From positions 1 through 51,919 of the forward strand of contig CBDFGS010000002.1 in the NCBI GenBank assembly GCA_965247255.1: DNA of 51,919 nt, in the 5' to 3' direction. The notes under the pieces are model-generated. The model saw nothing but the letters and a program-made list of their open reading frames with translations. It ran no database searches and had not been told where the DNA came from. This document shows, in pieces, positions 7,575 to 15,949 of this stretch (within the stretch, counting starts at the first letter, position 1; each line of letters begins with the position of its first letter). Both the position numbers and the translations under genes were made by a program. This DNA is from CBDFGS01 sp965247255 (GTDB lineage Bacteria; Chloroflexota; Dehalococcoidia; Lucifugimonadales; CAUZJF01).

Positions 7575-8864
7575 ATGGACCAAGTCGAGCTACGCCGAAC
7601 AAGCGGTTCCACTCAGCTCCGACAGATCAAACTTGCGCTGGGATCGTTTGCCGTCCTTGCCGTCTCGGCGGCCCTGGTCTCGTGTGGCGGCGCAGACGCT
7701 CCCGAGACGGCCGATACCGCCGCACCTGCCCCGGCGGGGGAGGTAGCGCCGGCTGCGCCAGCCGCGTCGACGGGGGATCTGGCTACCTACGTTGGTACCG
7801 GTTCGCCCCGCTTTGAGGGGGACGGCGGCCCGGCCAACGAGGCCGGCATGTTCGCACCGTTTGGCTTGGGACTCGACGCGAACGGCAACCTGTACCTCTC
7901 TACGGACAATCGTGTCCGGAAAGTCGAGGCCGGCACCGGAATTATCACCACTTTCGCCGGGACGGGAAGGAACAAGTACAACGGCGACGGAGGCCCAGCA
8001 ACCGAGGCCGCCTTTGCCGAGCCCAAAGGCATCGACGTCGACGCCGATGGGAACGTCTACGTCACCGAGCGCGGAAGCTCCGTGGTCCGAAAAATCGACG
8101 CCGCTACAGGTATCGTGACGACTATCGCGGGCGGTGGAATTGGCGACAGGCTTAAGGGGCTGGTTGGCGATGGCGGGCCCGCCACTAAGGCATCCGTCCG
8201 CGAGCCGCTGGACGTAGCCGTCGACACAGAGGGCAATGTATACGTCTCTGGAGACCATCGCATTCGAGTCGTCGATGCCACGACGGGAGTCATCACGACC
8301 TTTGCAGGCACTGGGAAGAGGAGCTTTTCAGGTGACGGCGGGCCGGCGAACGAGGCCGGGATCGCGGAGCCGGAGGGGCTCACTATCGACTCCAACGGGA
8401 ACGTCTTCTTCGCCGACGCCGACAACCACCGCATTCGCAAAGTTGATGCCTCCACCGGCAATATCACCACCGTCGCAGGCATCGGAGTACACTCGGCCAC
8501 CTCCGGCGGCCGCAACGTCAACGAAGTCTCGGTCGGTCGAGGCGGGACCGGATATGGGTACGAAGGCGACGGCGGGGTCGCCACAGCCGCGAAGCTCCAG
8601 CTGCCAGGGAGCGTAGCCGTCGACTCGGCAGGCAACGTCTACTTCACCGACGGGACAGGCTCCCGCGTCCGCAAGATAGACGCAACGACCGGTATAATCA
8701 CCACCTACGTTGCCGACGACACGGTGCGCTCAAGCGAGACCGGCAAGGTATCGGTCCGCTACGGCGCAATCGGCCAGATGACAGATGTGGTCATAGATGC
8801 TAGCGGATCGCTCCTCATGGCCGACACTAGGAAGAACGTGGTCCACCAAGCCTCAATCCAGTAG
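7575..8864 (+). CDS. NHL-repeat lipoprotein (exported beta-propeller)
   Basis: A 429-residue predicted lipoprotein. A basic N-terminus, a hydrophobic helix and the lipobox L-V-S-C near residues 34-37 direct export and lipid attachment; an Ala/Pro-rich linker follows to about residue 65. The rest consists of repeated blades, each carrying G-D-G-G-P-A, a G-x-x-x-D-x-x-G-N-(V/L)-Y strand, R-(I/V)-R-K-(V/I)-(D/E) and G-(I/N)-(I/V)-T-T-(F/V/I)-A-G, as in NHL/teneurin-type propellers. CGGAGGTG precedes the ATG. A homologue with the same blades runs off the right edge at 50856-51919. Surface binding or sensing is plausible; no enzyme activity can be assigned. Confidence 0.85.
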   Translation: MDQVELRRTSGSTQLRQIKLALGSFAVLAVSAALVSCGGADAPETADTAAPAPAGEVAPAAPAASTGDLATYVGTGSPRFEGDGGPANEAGMFAPFGLGLDANGNLYLSTDNRVRKVEAGTGIITTFAGTGRNKYNGDGGPATEAAFAEPKGIDVDADGNVYVTERGSSVVRKIDAATGIVTTIAGGGIGDRLKGLVGDGGPATKASVREPLDVAVDTEGNVYVSGDHRIRVVDATTGVITTFAGTGKRSFSGDGGPANEAGIAEPEGLTIDSNGNVFFADADNHRIRKVDASTGNITTVAGIGVHSATSGGRNVNEVSVGRGGTGYGYEGDGGVATAAKLQLPGSVAVDSAGNVYFTDGTGSRVRKIDATTGIITTYVADDTVRSSETGKVSVRYGAIGQMTDVVIDASGSLLMADTRKNVVHQASIQ

Positions 8865-8908
8865 GTTCTCCGGCAAACAGCGACGACGAGAGCCTGGTGG
8901 GGAAGCAG

Positions 8909-8950
8909 CAGCAGAGTGAACCCGGTCAGCGTACCTGCGAGGTTCGCGTG
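8909..8950 (+). repeat. Intergenic repeat R4
   Basis: GCAGAGTGAACCCGGTCAG matches the R3 core; the downstream hairpin has drifted (GCG...CGC pairing around ACCTGCGAGGT). It precedes the propeller pseudogene fragment. Confidence 0.5.
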
Positions 8951-8971
8951 CGCCATCTCAGGACGTGAGCG

Positions 8972-9324
8972 ATGTCTTCGACGGGCATTGCGGTGCTACG
9001 CCGGGACAGCTTTGCGTCGCTTAACGCCGACGAGGACGGCGGGCTGCCACTCACGCGGCCGTTCGTATTCGAAGGCGAAGGGAGGCTTCACATCAATGCC
9101 GACGTGTCCGGTGACGGCTATGTGCGCGCCGCGGTGGTCGAGAAGACACAGCGGAAGAACTTGAGGGCTTTGGGGATGACGACTGCGTCCAGGTTTCAGA
9201 GGACACAACCAGGGCGCCGGTCCGGTGGCGGGAGCACGAATCGCGGGCCCGGATCAAGGACCGCTACGTGAGGCTGGCATTCCGTCTCAAGAGCGCCAAG
9301 CTCTTCCGTTCTGGATTCGAATAA
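8972..9324 (+). pseudogene. C-terminal remnant of a propeller (GH-like) paralogue, frameshifted
   Basis: Only the tail of the family is left. The first frame gives a segment with L-P-L-T-R-P-F-V-F-E-G and H-I-N-A-D, matching L-T-R-P-F-I-V-E-G and Y-I-N-A-V in the intact gene at 5214. Near 9140-9155 the homology jumps to another frame, giving D-D-C-V-Q-V-S-E-D-T and ending in the same R-L-K-S-A-K-L-F pattern before the TAA at 9322. The first 350 or so residues are missing. It is therefore a dead third copy of the cluster. Confidence 0.75.
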
Positions 9325-9600
9325 CGTGTGCCCAGGGACCGTCAGGTTCCACGAGCGCAGCCGGGATACCAGCGGAGCAAGCGGCGATCGGTGGCCCGGA
9401 CTAGCGACCAATAATAGTCGCAGGAAGACCTGATATATACAGTGGCCCGTAGAGGCCCAGATCCACCGCCTGGTGGTCGCCGGTGAGGAGGCGGTCTTCG
9501 CCATGATGCTGAACCGCCTGATAGAGCCTGGTCCTAACCCACATTGAATAATTGCTGAAATCATGACATTGGTTCATATCCATTTATGGGAGGCGCGCAA
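9325..9600. other. Gene-free interval
   Basis: About 275 bp between the pseudogene remnant and the next propeller gene. I see no gene or clear regulatory element, apart from the Shine-Dalgarno at its right end. Confidence 0.4.
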
Positions 9601-11125
9601 GTGTACGTTGCGTATAGGGAAGACAAGGTCTATAAGGACGTCGGCGATACCCGGCAACTGTTCATCGATGATGATATCGTCGCGGTCGTTAGAAACATCA
9701 CGCGCCGCCAGCACACACCCGTCAAGCACCCCGCCAATCCCCTGATCAAGCGCGACAAGCCCTGGGAAGTCACGCCTTACTTTCGAGTCAGCAATTTCAA
9801 CGTGATCTGGGACCCGACGGCACAAATCTATCGGTGCTGGTACGATGACCGCTACGAATTCTTCGACGTGGGGGTTTCCAACCGGTCGCGGCTTTATTAC
9901 GCGCAGTCAAAGGATGGCCTGAATTGGGACAAACCGGTTCTGGGCAAGCATGTCATCGACGGTCACGAGACGAACGCGATCTTCGCGCCTGAGGATGTCA
10001 TGGTCGAGTGTCCGTCGATATTGCTCGATCCAACCGAAGCCAACACGGACCGGCGCTTTAAGTTGACTCATCGTCATGTGGACAGCAGGGACAGGAGCGG
10101 GACCCCCGGCCGTCTGGACATGCAGTTTTCCGCTGACGGGATTGATTGGACCCCGCACGAGGACAATCCGATCATTCCCATTTGGGAGGCCGACGTCAGC
10201 ATCCTGACCTATGACGAGATCGACGAGAAGTACGTACTCTGGGGCCGGATGGGCGGTGCGGCGGGCGGCAGCGCCCATCCCGATATGGATAAGTGGTTCT
10301 CACCGGTCTGGCCCGGGCGGCCCGAAGGCATCTGGGGGACCCGCAGGCGCGTCTATCGCATGGAAAGCAAGGACCTGCTCCATTGGGCGGGATGCGGAAC
10401 TGTTGTGGGACCCCAAAGATGATTTCAACCTTGACGATGGGCTTTATGGCTTTGTGCCCTGGCGCGCGGGTGAGACGCATCTGGGCTTGCTAACCGTGCT
10501 TCACGCTGTGGATAACACCATGGACATGTACCTGTTCCACAGCCGAGACGGGCGTGACTGGAAGCGGCTTCTGGATCACGGGCCGTTCCTGCCGCGCGGA
10601 GGTGAGGGCAGCTATGACCAGTTTGGCGTCGAGACACCGACTCAACCTCTCGTGGTCGGCGACGAGATCTGGTTCTACTACGGTGGGATGAAAGTGCACC
10701 ACGATTGGTGGATTCTCTCCGCAGATAAACGTCCGGACGTACCCGAAGCGCACGATTGGGAAATGGCCAAGAACGGACACCACTTGTGTCTGGCGACCTT
10801 GAGGCTGGACGGATACGTCTCATTGGACGCGACCGTGCGGGAGGGCTGGATCGAGACCAAACCATTGCGGTCGCTAGGGAAGCACCTTTTCATCAACGGG
10901 CAATGCGAGCCGGATGGCTATATCCGGGTCGAGGTCATGGACCACTGGAACAACGTCTGGCCGGAGTACGCGAAAGACGAATGCGAGACCTTCACCGGAG
11001 ATAGTGTCCGCCACCACGTCAAATGGTCCGGAAAGCAGGAGGTCCACGAAATCCGCGGACCCGTGAAGCTGAGATTCTACTTGAGAAACGCCTCACTCTA
11101 TGGCTTCCAGTTCGCCGATGCTTAG
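9601..11125 (+). pseudogene. Propeller (GH-like) protein interrupted by a one-base frameshift
   Basis: Two adjoining frames together encode about 507 residues homologous to the protein at 5214-6704 (shared R-Q-L-F-I-D-D, K-H-P-x-N-P, C-E-T-F-T-G-D-S and Y-G-F-Q-F signatures). The first frame stops at 10422, and the second restores the protein if one G is removed from the GGG at 10389-10391, giving H-W-A-D-A-E-L-L-W. The GTG at 9601 is preferred over the ATG at 9586 because GGGAGG at 9588-9593 lies at normal spacing before it. This may be a true mutation or a sequencing error. The final TAG at 11123-11125 borrows its last base from the inserted IS or its junction. Confidence 0.8.
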
Positions 11126-11382
11126 CCCGAATCCACCGAAGGACACCGATGGACGGCGTGAGGGCAGCGGAAGGGGGTGGGTGAGGGAGCTACAGGGGAG
11201 ATGGCCTGGGGTCTTGGGGTAGATGGGAGGCCGGCGGGCGGTCTTCAGTGGCCGCACAGGGCCCCTAAGGCCCTATGCGGGAGTTGCGATGCGCGGGAAG
11301 GCGAGAGGATACGCAGCAGGGGACTCTCGCGACCGGGGTGGCGCGAGATTGCGGGGACGTTGGGTCAGTTGCAGGCTGGCCG

Positions 11383-12708
11383 TCAGGCCGGGAACGGAAT
11401 GGCTTGCAGCCGGGCCAAGGCGCGAGTGAACTGGGTTTCCCAAGGCCAGCGCCGGGGGAGATGCAAAGTGAGGCGGCGCGCCGAGCGGGTGATCCGTCCC
11501 ACCAGAGCGAAGACCCGCCGCCTGAGGGTCTTGGTGATCACGGTCCGCTCGCCCAGACCAATCCGCGCCGTCCAGCGGGCCAGGTTATGCGCCATCACCT
11601 GGACCGCCAGCCAGGCGCCGTTGGCGGCGAAGCGCGCCGACGGCATGTGGTTCAGCCCGACGCCGTACTTGAGGTCGCGTATGGCGTTCTCGACCTCGGC
11701 GTGGCGGCGATGATCGGCCTCCAGTTCCAGCGTCTCCCCATCGCGGTCGGTGATGAAGGCGTGATAGCTGTATCTGGCGAAGAGGGCGAGCTGGGAACCG
11801 GGCGTCGGCTTCACCCGCCGGACAATGAGCCGCACCGGCGCGGCGTCCGGCTTGGTCTGGAACGGGGTGTAAGTCGTCTCGGCGACATCGGCGGCGCCGT
11901 CCATCCAGTAGGGAATGGGAGTCCAGTCCTCCTCTGGTATCGCCTCGATCAGATCCCGCAGCCTGGCGCGCTGGCGGATGGTGATAGAGAAGCGGACATC
12001 CATTTCCCGGCAGGCGGCAACGACAGTGTGGGCGTAGAAGCCGCTGTCGGCCCGCACCGTGAGTTGTCCCCTGGCCCCGCCGTAGCGCACCCGCCCCACC
12101 GTCTCACGCAGGAAGTGGGCGGCGCCACGGGCGGTGTTGGCCCGGCCCTCGCGCAGCCGGGACATCAGCACCTCGCCGGTGCCGGCGGCAATGGCCAGCA
12201 GCGGGTGATAGCCGCGGGCGCCGGTATAGCCGTGGTGGCGCGCTCCCTCCTTGGCCAGTCCATAGGTCTCGCAGATGGTCGAGTCCAGGTCGATGGTCAG
12301 GGGCGAGTCGCCGGGTCCGGCCCCAGCGGCCCAGGCCCGGGCCAACAACTGGCGGCTCACGCGGTCGAGTTGACGGACATGCCCCCACCGGAAGCTGCGC
12401 AGGAAGGTCCCCAGGGTGGATGGCGCCTTGACCACGCAGCCTAGAACACCAACCGTCCCACCAGCGCGCAGCGCATCGGCGTCGTCGATGCAGTCGCCGC
12501 CTGCCAGCGCGGAAGCGACCAGCGTCAGCATCTTGTCCCCAGTGTTCGCCCGTCCCGGCGCTCCGCCGAGGTCAAGGTGATGGTCGACGAGTTCCCGCAG
12601 GCCCAGGTGCCGGGCTAGGGTGGCCGGCAGGAGCAGGCCGGCATTGGCCACCAGGCGATGGTCGTCAAAGAGGATGCGGATACGGTCGGGTTTGTTCTGT
12701 GGCAGCAT
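11383..12708 (-). CDS. IS1380-family DDE transposase, copy 2
   Basis: A 441-residue transposase, collinear with copy 1 and with the same DDE landmarks: I-D-L-D-S-T, R-A-D-S-G-F-Y and E-V-E-N-A-I-R-D-L-K. The frame is intact. AAGGAG precedes the ATG at the same spacing. Most differences from copy 1 are scattered substitutions (for example the L-V-D-H-H-L-D-L-G-G segment), as expected for a separate family member under constraint. Confidence 0.93.
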   Translation of the reverse strand: MLPQNKPDRIRILFDDHRLVANAGLLLPATLARHLGLRELVDHHLDLGGAPGRANTGDKMLTLVASALAGGDCIDDADALRAGGTVGVLGCVVKAPSTLGTFLRSFRWGHVRQLDRVSRQLLARAWAAGAGPGDSPLTIDLDSTICETYGLAKEGARHHGYTGARGYHPLLAIAAGTGEVLMSRLREGRANTARGAAHFLRETVGRVRYGGARGQLTVRADSGFYAHTVVAACREMDVRFSITIRQRARLRDLIEAIPEEDWTPIPYWMDGAADVAETTYTPFQTKPDAAPVRLIVRRVKPTPGSQLALFARYSYHAFITDRDGETLELEADHRRHAEVENAIRDLKYGVGLNHMPSARFAANGAWLAVQVMAHNLARWTARIGLGERTVITKTLRRRVFALVGRITRSARRLTLHLPRRWPWETQFTRALARLQAIPFPA

Positions 12709-12713
12709 CTATT

Positions 12714-12779
12714 GGGTGCTCCTTGTTTCCGGGCGGGTTTCTGTTCCAAAACCATTATCCCAGATTCAGAGGAGCACCC
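12714..12779 (-). promoter_or_regulatory. IS promoter with RBS-sequestering arms, copy 2
   Basis: GGGTGCTCCT (12714-12723) and AGGAGCACCC (12770-12779) are perfect 10-bp complements that include the transposase Shine-Dalgarno. The extended -10 GATAAT (minus strand, 12759-12754) lies between them, as in copy 1. Confidence 0.6.
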
Positions 12780-12830
12780 GCTGGCTTCTTCAAGGGCTGT
12801 CCCCAAGGACGTCCTTCGGTGGATTCGGGC

Positions 12831-12928
12831 TTAAGCTCTATCCGATACCGATGCGATGGAGCTACAAGAAGAACGAGATGAACGCGGAGTGGTACGCCGA
12901 ACAGATGGCACAGTTCCACCAGCCCTAG
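12831..12928 (+). pseudogene. Possible C-terminal gene fragment cut by the IS
   Basis: Directly after the IS, an open stretch of about 32 codons ends in a TAG stop at 12926-12928 and reads like a real protein tail (L-Y-P-I-P-M-R-W-S-Y-K-K, then M-N-A-E-W-Y-A-E-Q-M). No matching N-terminal part is visible on the other side of the IS. I do not recognise the family, and chance is quite possible. Confidence 0.25.
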
Positions 12929-12977
12929 GAGTGACTACCGCCGAGTACGCAAAGACCGCCGAGAGATCTAGGTAAGA

Positions 12978-13012
12978 GCTCAGTGGTCTGTGTGTTCTCT
13001 GTGGTGAGTCCT
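12978..13012. repeat. CACAGAG-type dispersed repeat, copy 2
   Basis: Related to 3336-3366. On the minus strand it reads as a run of CACCACAGAG-, CACACAGA- type units directly after the stop of the Gfo/Idh/MocA gene. Confidence 0.45.
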
Positions 13013-14024
13013 AGGCTTCGCCGCCGCAAGCCGCGACGAGCATCTCTTGTACCAGCAGGTCGTGTTTTGGGGAGAAGCGCGGTTGGCGCTCTCCCCTTAT
13101 CACACCGACCAGCTCCTCTAGATCGCCGAGGTATCTCGGCCGGTCCTCCACGTCAACCTGCTGCCAGTCGGCCTTGTACTGCCCCTTGGCCTCTCGCAGG
13201 CACAGGTCGATCCGCGGCGGCTCGATGGGCTCCAGGACGACGCTTCCCTCGGTGCCGTGGACCTCGACGCGCCTGTGGGGACTGGAGTTCGTTTCCGTGG
13301 ACGTGGCCTCGATCACTGCGATAGCGCCCTGCTTGTCGTACTCGAAGACCACCACGCCATTGTCCACGCCCTCGGCCATACCGTCGAACCCACGGGCGTC
13401 CGAGCGAAGGAACGGCGTGACGCGGTCCGGCCGGCCGAACATCCATGCTACCTGGTCGAAGAGGTGGCACGACTCCTCGCGCATGATCCCGCCCGGGAAC
13501 CGGTGAACGTAGTTGCGGTGGTAGTACTCCGGCGTGCTCCCGGCCCGGAACCGCGCGAACGTTACGCGGCCGATGAGGCCCCGCTTCACGATATCCTGGA
13601 CGAACTCGAGACCAGGGTTGAACCGCCATTGGTAGCCCATCTGGATGAACCGGCCATTCGACGCAGAGATGTCGTATAGCGAACGCAACTCGGGCACTGA
13701 GTTGCCCGGCGGCTTGTCGAGATGGATGTGCTTGCCTGCCTCGAGAACGCGCCTTCCCCAGGCGATGCAGTCCCAGGGCCAGGTCTCGACGTGAACGGCG
13801 TCGATGGTCGGGTCGTCGAGAAGCTCTTCGGCCGTGTCCAGCCAGCGAACCCCTTCCCACACCTCGCGGGCGTGGCGCTCCTCCCACATAGCCGGATCGG
13901 GCTCGTGTATCCCCACGAGCTCGACGTTCAGGCTGTCCAGGAGCGCCTTCGACGGCGGCGTCACGAGCTTGGTGGCATGCGTGTGCGCGATCCCGATCTG
14001 GCCAATGCGGAGCTTCTTGTCCAT
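13011..14024 (-). CDS. Gfo/Idh/MocA family oxidoreductase
   Basis: A 337-residue NAD(P)-dependent sugar or polyol dehydrogenase-like protein of the Gfo/Idh/MocA family. The N-terminal Rossmann half begins with an I-G-Q-I-G-I-A-H-T-H-A strand-turn; the family's E-x-x-K-P-like motif appears as A-G-K-H-I-H-L-D-K-P-P near residues 96-106, and the C-terminal half has the G-Y-Q-W-R-F-N-P segment and H-R-R-V-E-V-H-G-T-E-G. No signal peptide. The weak G-rich sequence ahead of the ATG is a poor Shine-Dalgarno. The substrate cannot be told. It stands alone between the IS and the thiamine genes. Confidence 0.88.
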   Translation of the reverse strand: MDKKLRIGQIGIAHTHATKLVTPPSKALLDSLNVELVGIHEPDPAMWEERHAREVWEGVRWLDTAEELLDDPTIDAVHVETWPWDCIAWGRRVLEAGKHIHLDKPPGNSVPELRSLYDISASNGRFIQMGYQWRFNPGLEFVQDIVKRGLIGRVTFARFRAGSTPEYYHRNYVHRFPGGIMREESCHLFDQVAWMFGRPDRVTPFLRSDARGFDGMAEGVDNGVVVFEYDKQGAIAVIEATSTETNSSPHRRVEVHGTEGSVVLEPIEPPRIDLCLREAKGQYKADWQQVDVEDRPRYLGDLEELVGVIRGERQPRFSPKHDLLVQEMLVAACGGEA

Positions 14025-14265
14025 CGGTGCGTTACCCCCAGGTGTTGGGATTCAGAGTTTGTCGCCGTGCGGCACCGCGCTGTGGGTTCGACTGGCCCTT
14101 CATCCCTTCGGCAAGCTCAGGGCAGGCTCTAACCTTCTCCCTCCGGCGCGAAGGAACAGGGCCGAGGCCGCGATGCAGAGCGAACTGTGGTTCTGTGGGC
14201 TCCCCACGAACGGGTTCGACGGGCTCATCACAGACGGGATCGAATAGCCCTGGTGAAAACCTTAC
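14025..14265. other. Intergenic with dispersed-repeat-like DNA
   Basis: About 240 bp. It contains CCTTCGGCAAGCTCAGGGCAGG at about 14104-14125 and GGTTCGACGGGCTCA near 14211, short sequences of the kind often dispersed between genes in this lineage. No gene seen. Confidence 0.35.
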
Positions 14266-14469
14266 TTACCCTCCGCCGACGGCGCGTACGATCTCAAGGC
14301 GGTCTCCCTCGTCGATGGTCACGCCCGGCAGCTCGTCCCTGCGCAGCACCGTCCCATTATGGGCGACGGCGAAGTGCCTCCCGGTGATTCCCAGCGAATC
14401 GAGGAGTTTGGGGATGTCAGTCGGGCCATCGATGTTTCGCCGCTTGCCGTTCACGACTATCGCTATCAC
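14266..14469 (-). CDS. thiS: Sulfur carrier protein ThiS
   Basis: A 67-residue ubiquitin-like sulfur carrier that delivers sulfur, as a C-terminal thiocarboxylate, to ThiG for thiamine thiazole synthesis. It ends in the required Gly-Gly (here G-G-G after I-V-R-A-V) and shows the beta-grasp pattern I-V-V-N-G-K, then V-A-H-N-G-T-V-L-R-R-D-E-L. The GTG start at 14469 was chosen because it overlaps the thiE stop as GTGA, a translational coupling arrangement, and gives a family-length protein. Last gene of the thiG-thiE-thiS operon. Confidence 0.92.
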   Translation of the reverse strand: MIAIVVNGKRRNIDGPTDIPKLLDSLGITGRHFAVAHNGTVLRRDELPGVTIDEGDRLEIVRAVGGG

Positions 14470-15122
14470 GTCGTCTTCGCCGCCTCTCCCTGGAGTGCGG
14501 ACTCCCACGCGACGCGGGCTGCCTCTACGATGTCCCTCGCCGCACCCTCCGGGTCATCGGCCTCGCTTATGGCGCTTATCACCGCCGCGCCTGAAGCTCC
14601 GGCAGCTATGGCCTCGCCGACGTTCTCCGCCGTTACGCCTCCGATCGCCAGGTACGGGATATGTACCGACTCGCCGATCGTTCGGAGTAGCCTCACTCCC
14701 TGTGGCTTGCTCTCTGTGTGAGACCGGGTTGGGAAGACAGTGCCGGCCACCAGCAGGTCGGCTCCCTGCTGTTCGGCTTCGATAGCGCCCTCAGCGCTGT
14801 GGACCGACCGCCCCAGCAACATTCGAAGCCCGGAGACGCGCATTGCCGACGAGACCGACAGGCCATTCTCCGGGAGCTGGACGCCGTCAGCGCCCACAGC
14901 CATCCCTATATCAACGCGGTCGTTGACGAAGAGCAGCGCCTTCCCTGATGTGACGGCATGAAGGCGCTCAGCCAACGCGTAGATCTCACCGGCCGGCAAG
15001 ACGCGCTCGCGCAGCTGCACCATGCCGACCCCCCCGGCCACGGCGGCCGCGGCTACCTCCTCCAGAGCCCGTCCTGCGCACCGGTCCCTATCGGAAACCA
15101 GGCATATGAGGGGGATGTCCAC
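14466..15122 (-). CDS. thiE: Thiamine-phosphate synthase
   Basis: A 218-residue TIM-barrel enzyme that joins the thiazole and pyrimidine phosphates to make thiamine phosphate. Family landmarks: V-Q-L-R-E-R (Q-L-R), L-L-F-V-N-D-R-V-D (N-D-R), G-A-D-G-V-Q-L-P, G-R-S-V-H-S, G-T-V-F-P-T, A-I-G-G-V and G-A-S-G-A-A-V-I-S-A-I. The frame stays open for 120 codons upstream, but that part lies over thiG in another frame. GTG at 15122 starts 2 nt after the thiG stop and gives the normal length. It overlaps thiS by four bases. Confidence 0.92.
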   Translation of the reverse strand: MDIPLICLVSDRDRCAGRALEEVAAAAVAGGVGMVQLRERVLPAGEIYALAERLHAVTSGKALLFVNDRVDIGMAVGADGVQLPENGLSVSSAMRVSGLRMLLGRSVHSAEGAIEAEQQGADLLVAGTVFPTRSHTESKPQGVRLLRTIGESVHIPYLAIGGVTAENVGEAIAAGASGAAVISAISEADDPEGAARDIVEAARVAWESALQGEAAKTT

Positions 15123-15124
15123 TT

Positions 15125-15928
15125 CTACTGCCCCGGTAAACTCCCCTTGGCCGCAGGCGTCGCCATGCCTCCGGCAGGGCTGCTGGGAGCGCCTTCGGCC
15201 TTGCGCTCGATCCGCCCCGCCACGTACGCTTTGCGGCCCGCCTCCACGCCAAGCTTGAACGCCTCGCCCATCAGCGCGGGGTCGTTCGCCTGGGCGATGG
15301 CTGTATTTACCAGGACGGCGTCTGAGCCCTCCTCCATCGCCTGGGACGCCTCCGACGGCACCCCCAGCCCCGCGTCCACGACCACCGGTACCGACGAGGC
15401 CTCGATTATCAGGCGCACCTCGTCGATCGTGAGTATTCCCTGTCCTGTGCCTATGGCCGATCCGAGGGGCATGACGGTGGCGCACCCCAGCTCCTCCAGC
15501 TTCATCGCCAGCACCGGGTCGGCGTGTATGTAAGGCAGAACCACGAAATCCTCGTCCAAAAGCTGCCGGGCCGCCTCGAAGGTTCCCACTGGGTCCGGCA
15601 GAAGCCAGCGCGGGCTGGGTATCACCTCAAGCTTGATCCAGTTGGTACCTGTTACCTCTCGCGCCAGATGGGCTGTGAAGACCGCCTCTTCGGGGGTCTT
15701 GCAGCCGGCGGTGTTAGGCAGCACCGTGTACCTATCCCAGTCGAAGTAGTCGAGGATATTCTTCTCATCCGGGTTGTCCAGGTTGAGGCGGCGAATCGCA
15801 ACGGTGACGATCTCCGCGCCGGACGCCTCGATCGAAGCGACCATCTCCTCCATATTTCGATGGCGTCCCGTCCCAGCCATTAGCCTGGACTTGAACTTCT
15901 TTCCCGCGATGATTAGCGGATCATCCAT
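15125..15928 (-). CDS. thiG: Thiazole synthase
   Basis: A 267-residue ThiG, which builds the thiazole phosphate of thiamine from 1-deoxyxylulose 5-phosphate, ThiS-thiocarboxylate and dehydroglycine. The likely Schiff-base lysine is K99 in T-N-W-I-K-L-E-V-I; other landmarks are S-R-L-M-A-G-T-G, T-V-L-P-N-T-A-G-C, G-S-A-I-G-T-G-Q-G and D-A-G-L-G-V-P-S-x-A. AAGGAG lies 8 nt before the ATG. The last 15 residues or so extend past the usual end. First gene of thiG-thiE-thiS; only 21 nt separate it from the lipoprotein gene upstream, so they may be co-transcribed. I see no TPP riboswitch. Confidence 0.95.
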   Translation of the reverse strand: MDDPLIIAGKKFKSRLMAGTGRHRNMEEMVASIEASGAEIVTVAIRRLNLDNPDEKNILDYFDWDRYTVLPNTAGCKTPEEAVFTAHLAREVTGTNWIKLEVIPSPRWLLPDPVGTFEAARQLLDEDFVVLPYIHADPVLAMKLEELGCATVMPLGSAIGTGQGILTIDEVRLIIEASSVPVVVDAGLGVPSEASQAMEEGSDAVLVNTAIAQANDPALMGEAFKLGVEAGRKAYVAGRIERKAEGAPSSPAGGMATPAAKGSLPGQ

Positions 15929-15949
15929 CCCGCTGTCTCCTTGATAGCT

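Larger units (their letters stand above)
11126..12829 (-). mobile_element. IS1380-family insertion sequence, copy 2 (inverted)
   Basis: A complete element of about 1.7 kb with the same 18-bp ends as copy 1 (CCCGAATCC... at 11126 and its complement ending at 12829). It faces copy 1 across 9 kb. With one extra base assigned to each end, TTA flanks both sides; removing the IS would give the neighbouring propeller gene a TAA stop. The nucleotide sequence differs from copy 1 at very roughly one base in five, so the two arrived separately or diverged long ago. Confidence 0.9.

Noticed and set aside
450..12829. Composite transposon made of the two IS copies
   Set aside because: The copies are far from identical and enclose core genes (tRNA-Pro, comF), so a recent composite element is unlikely.
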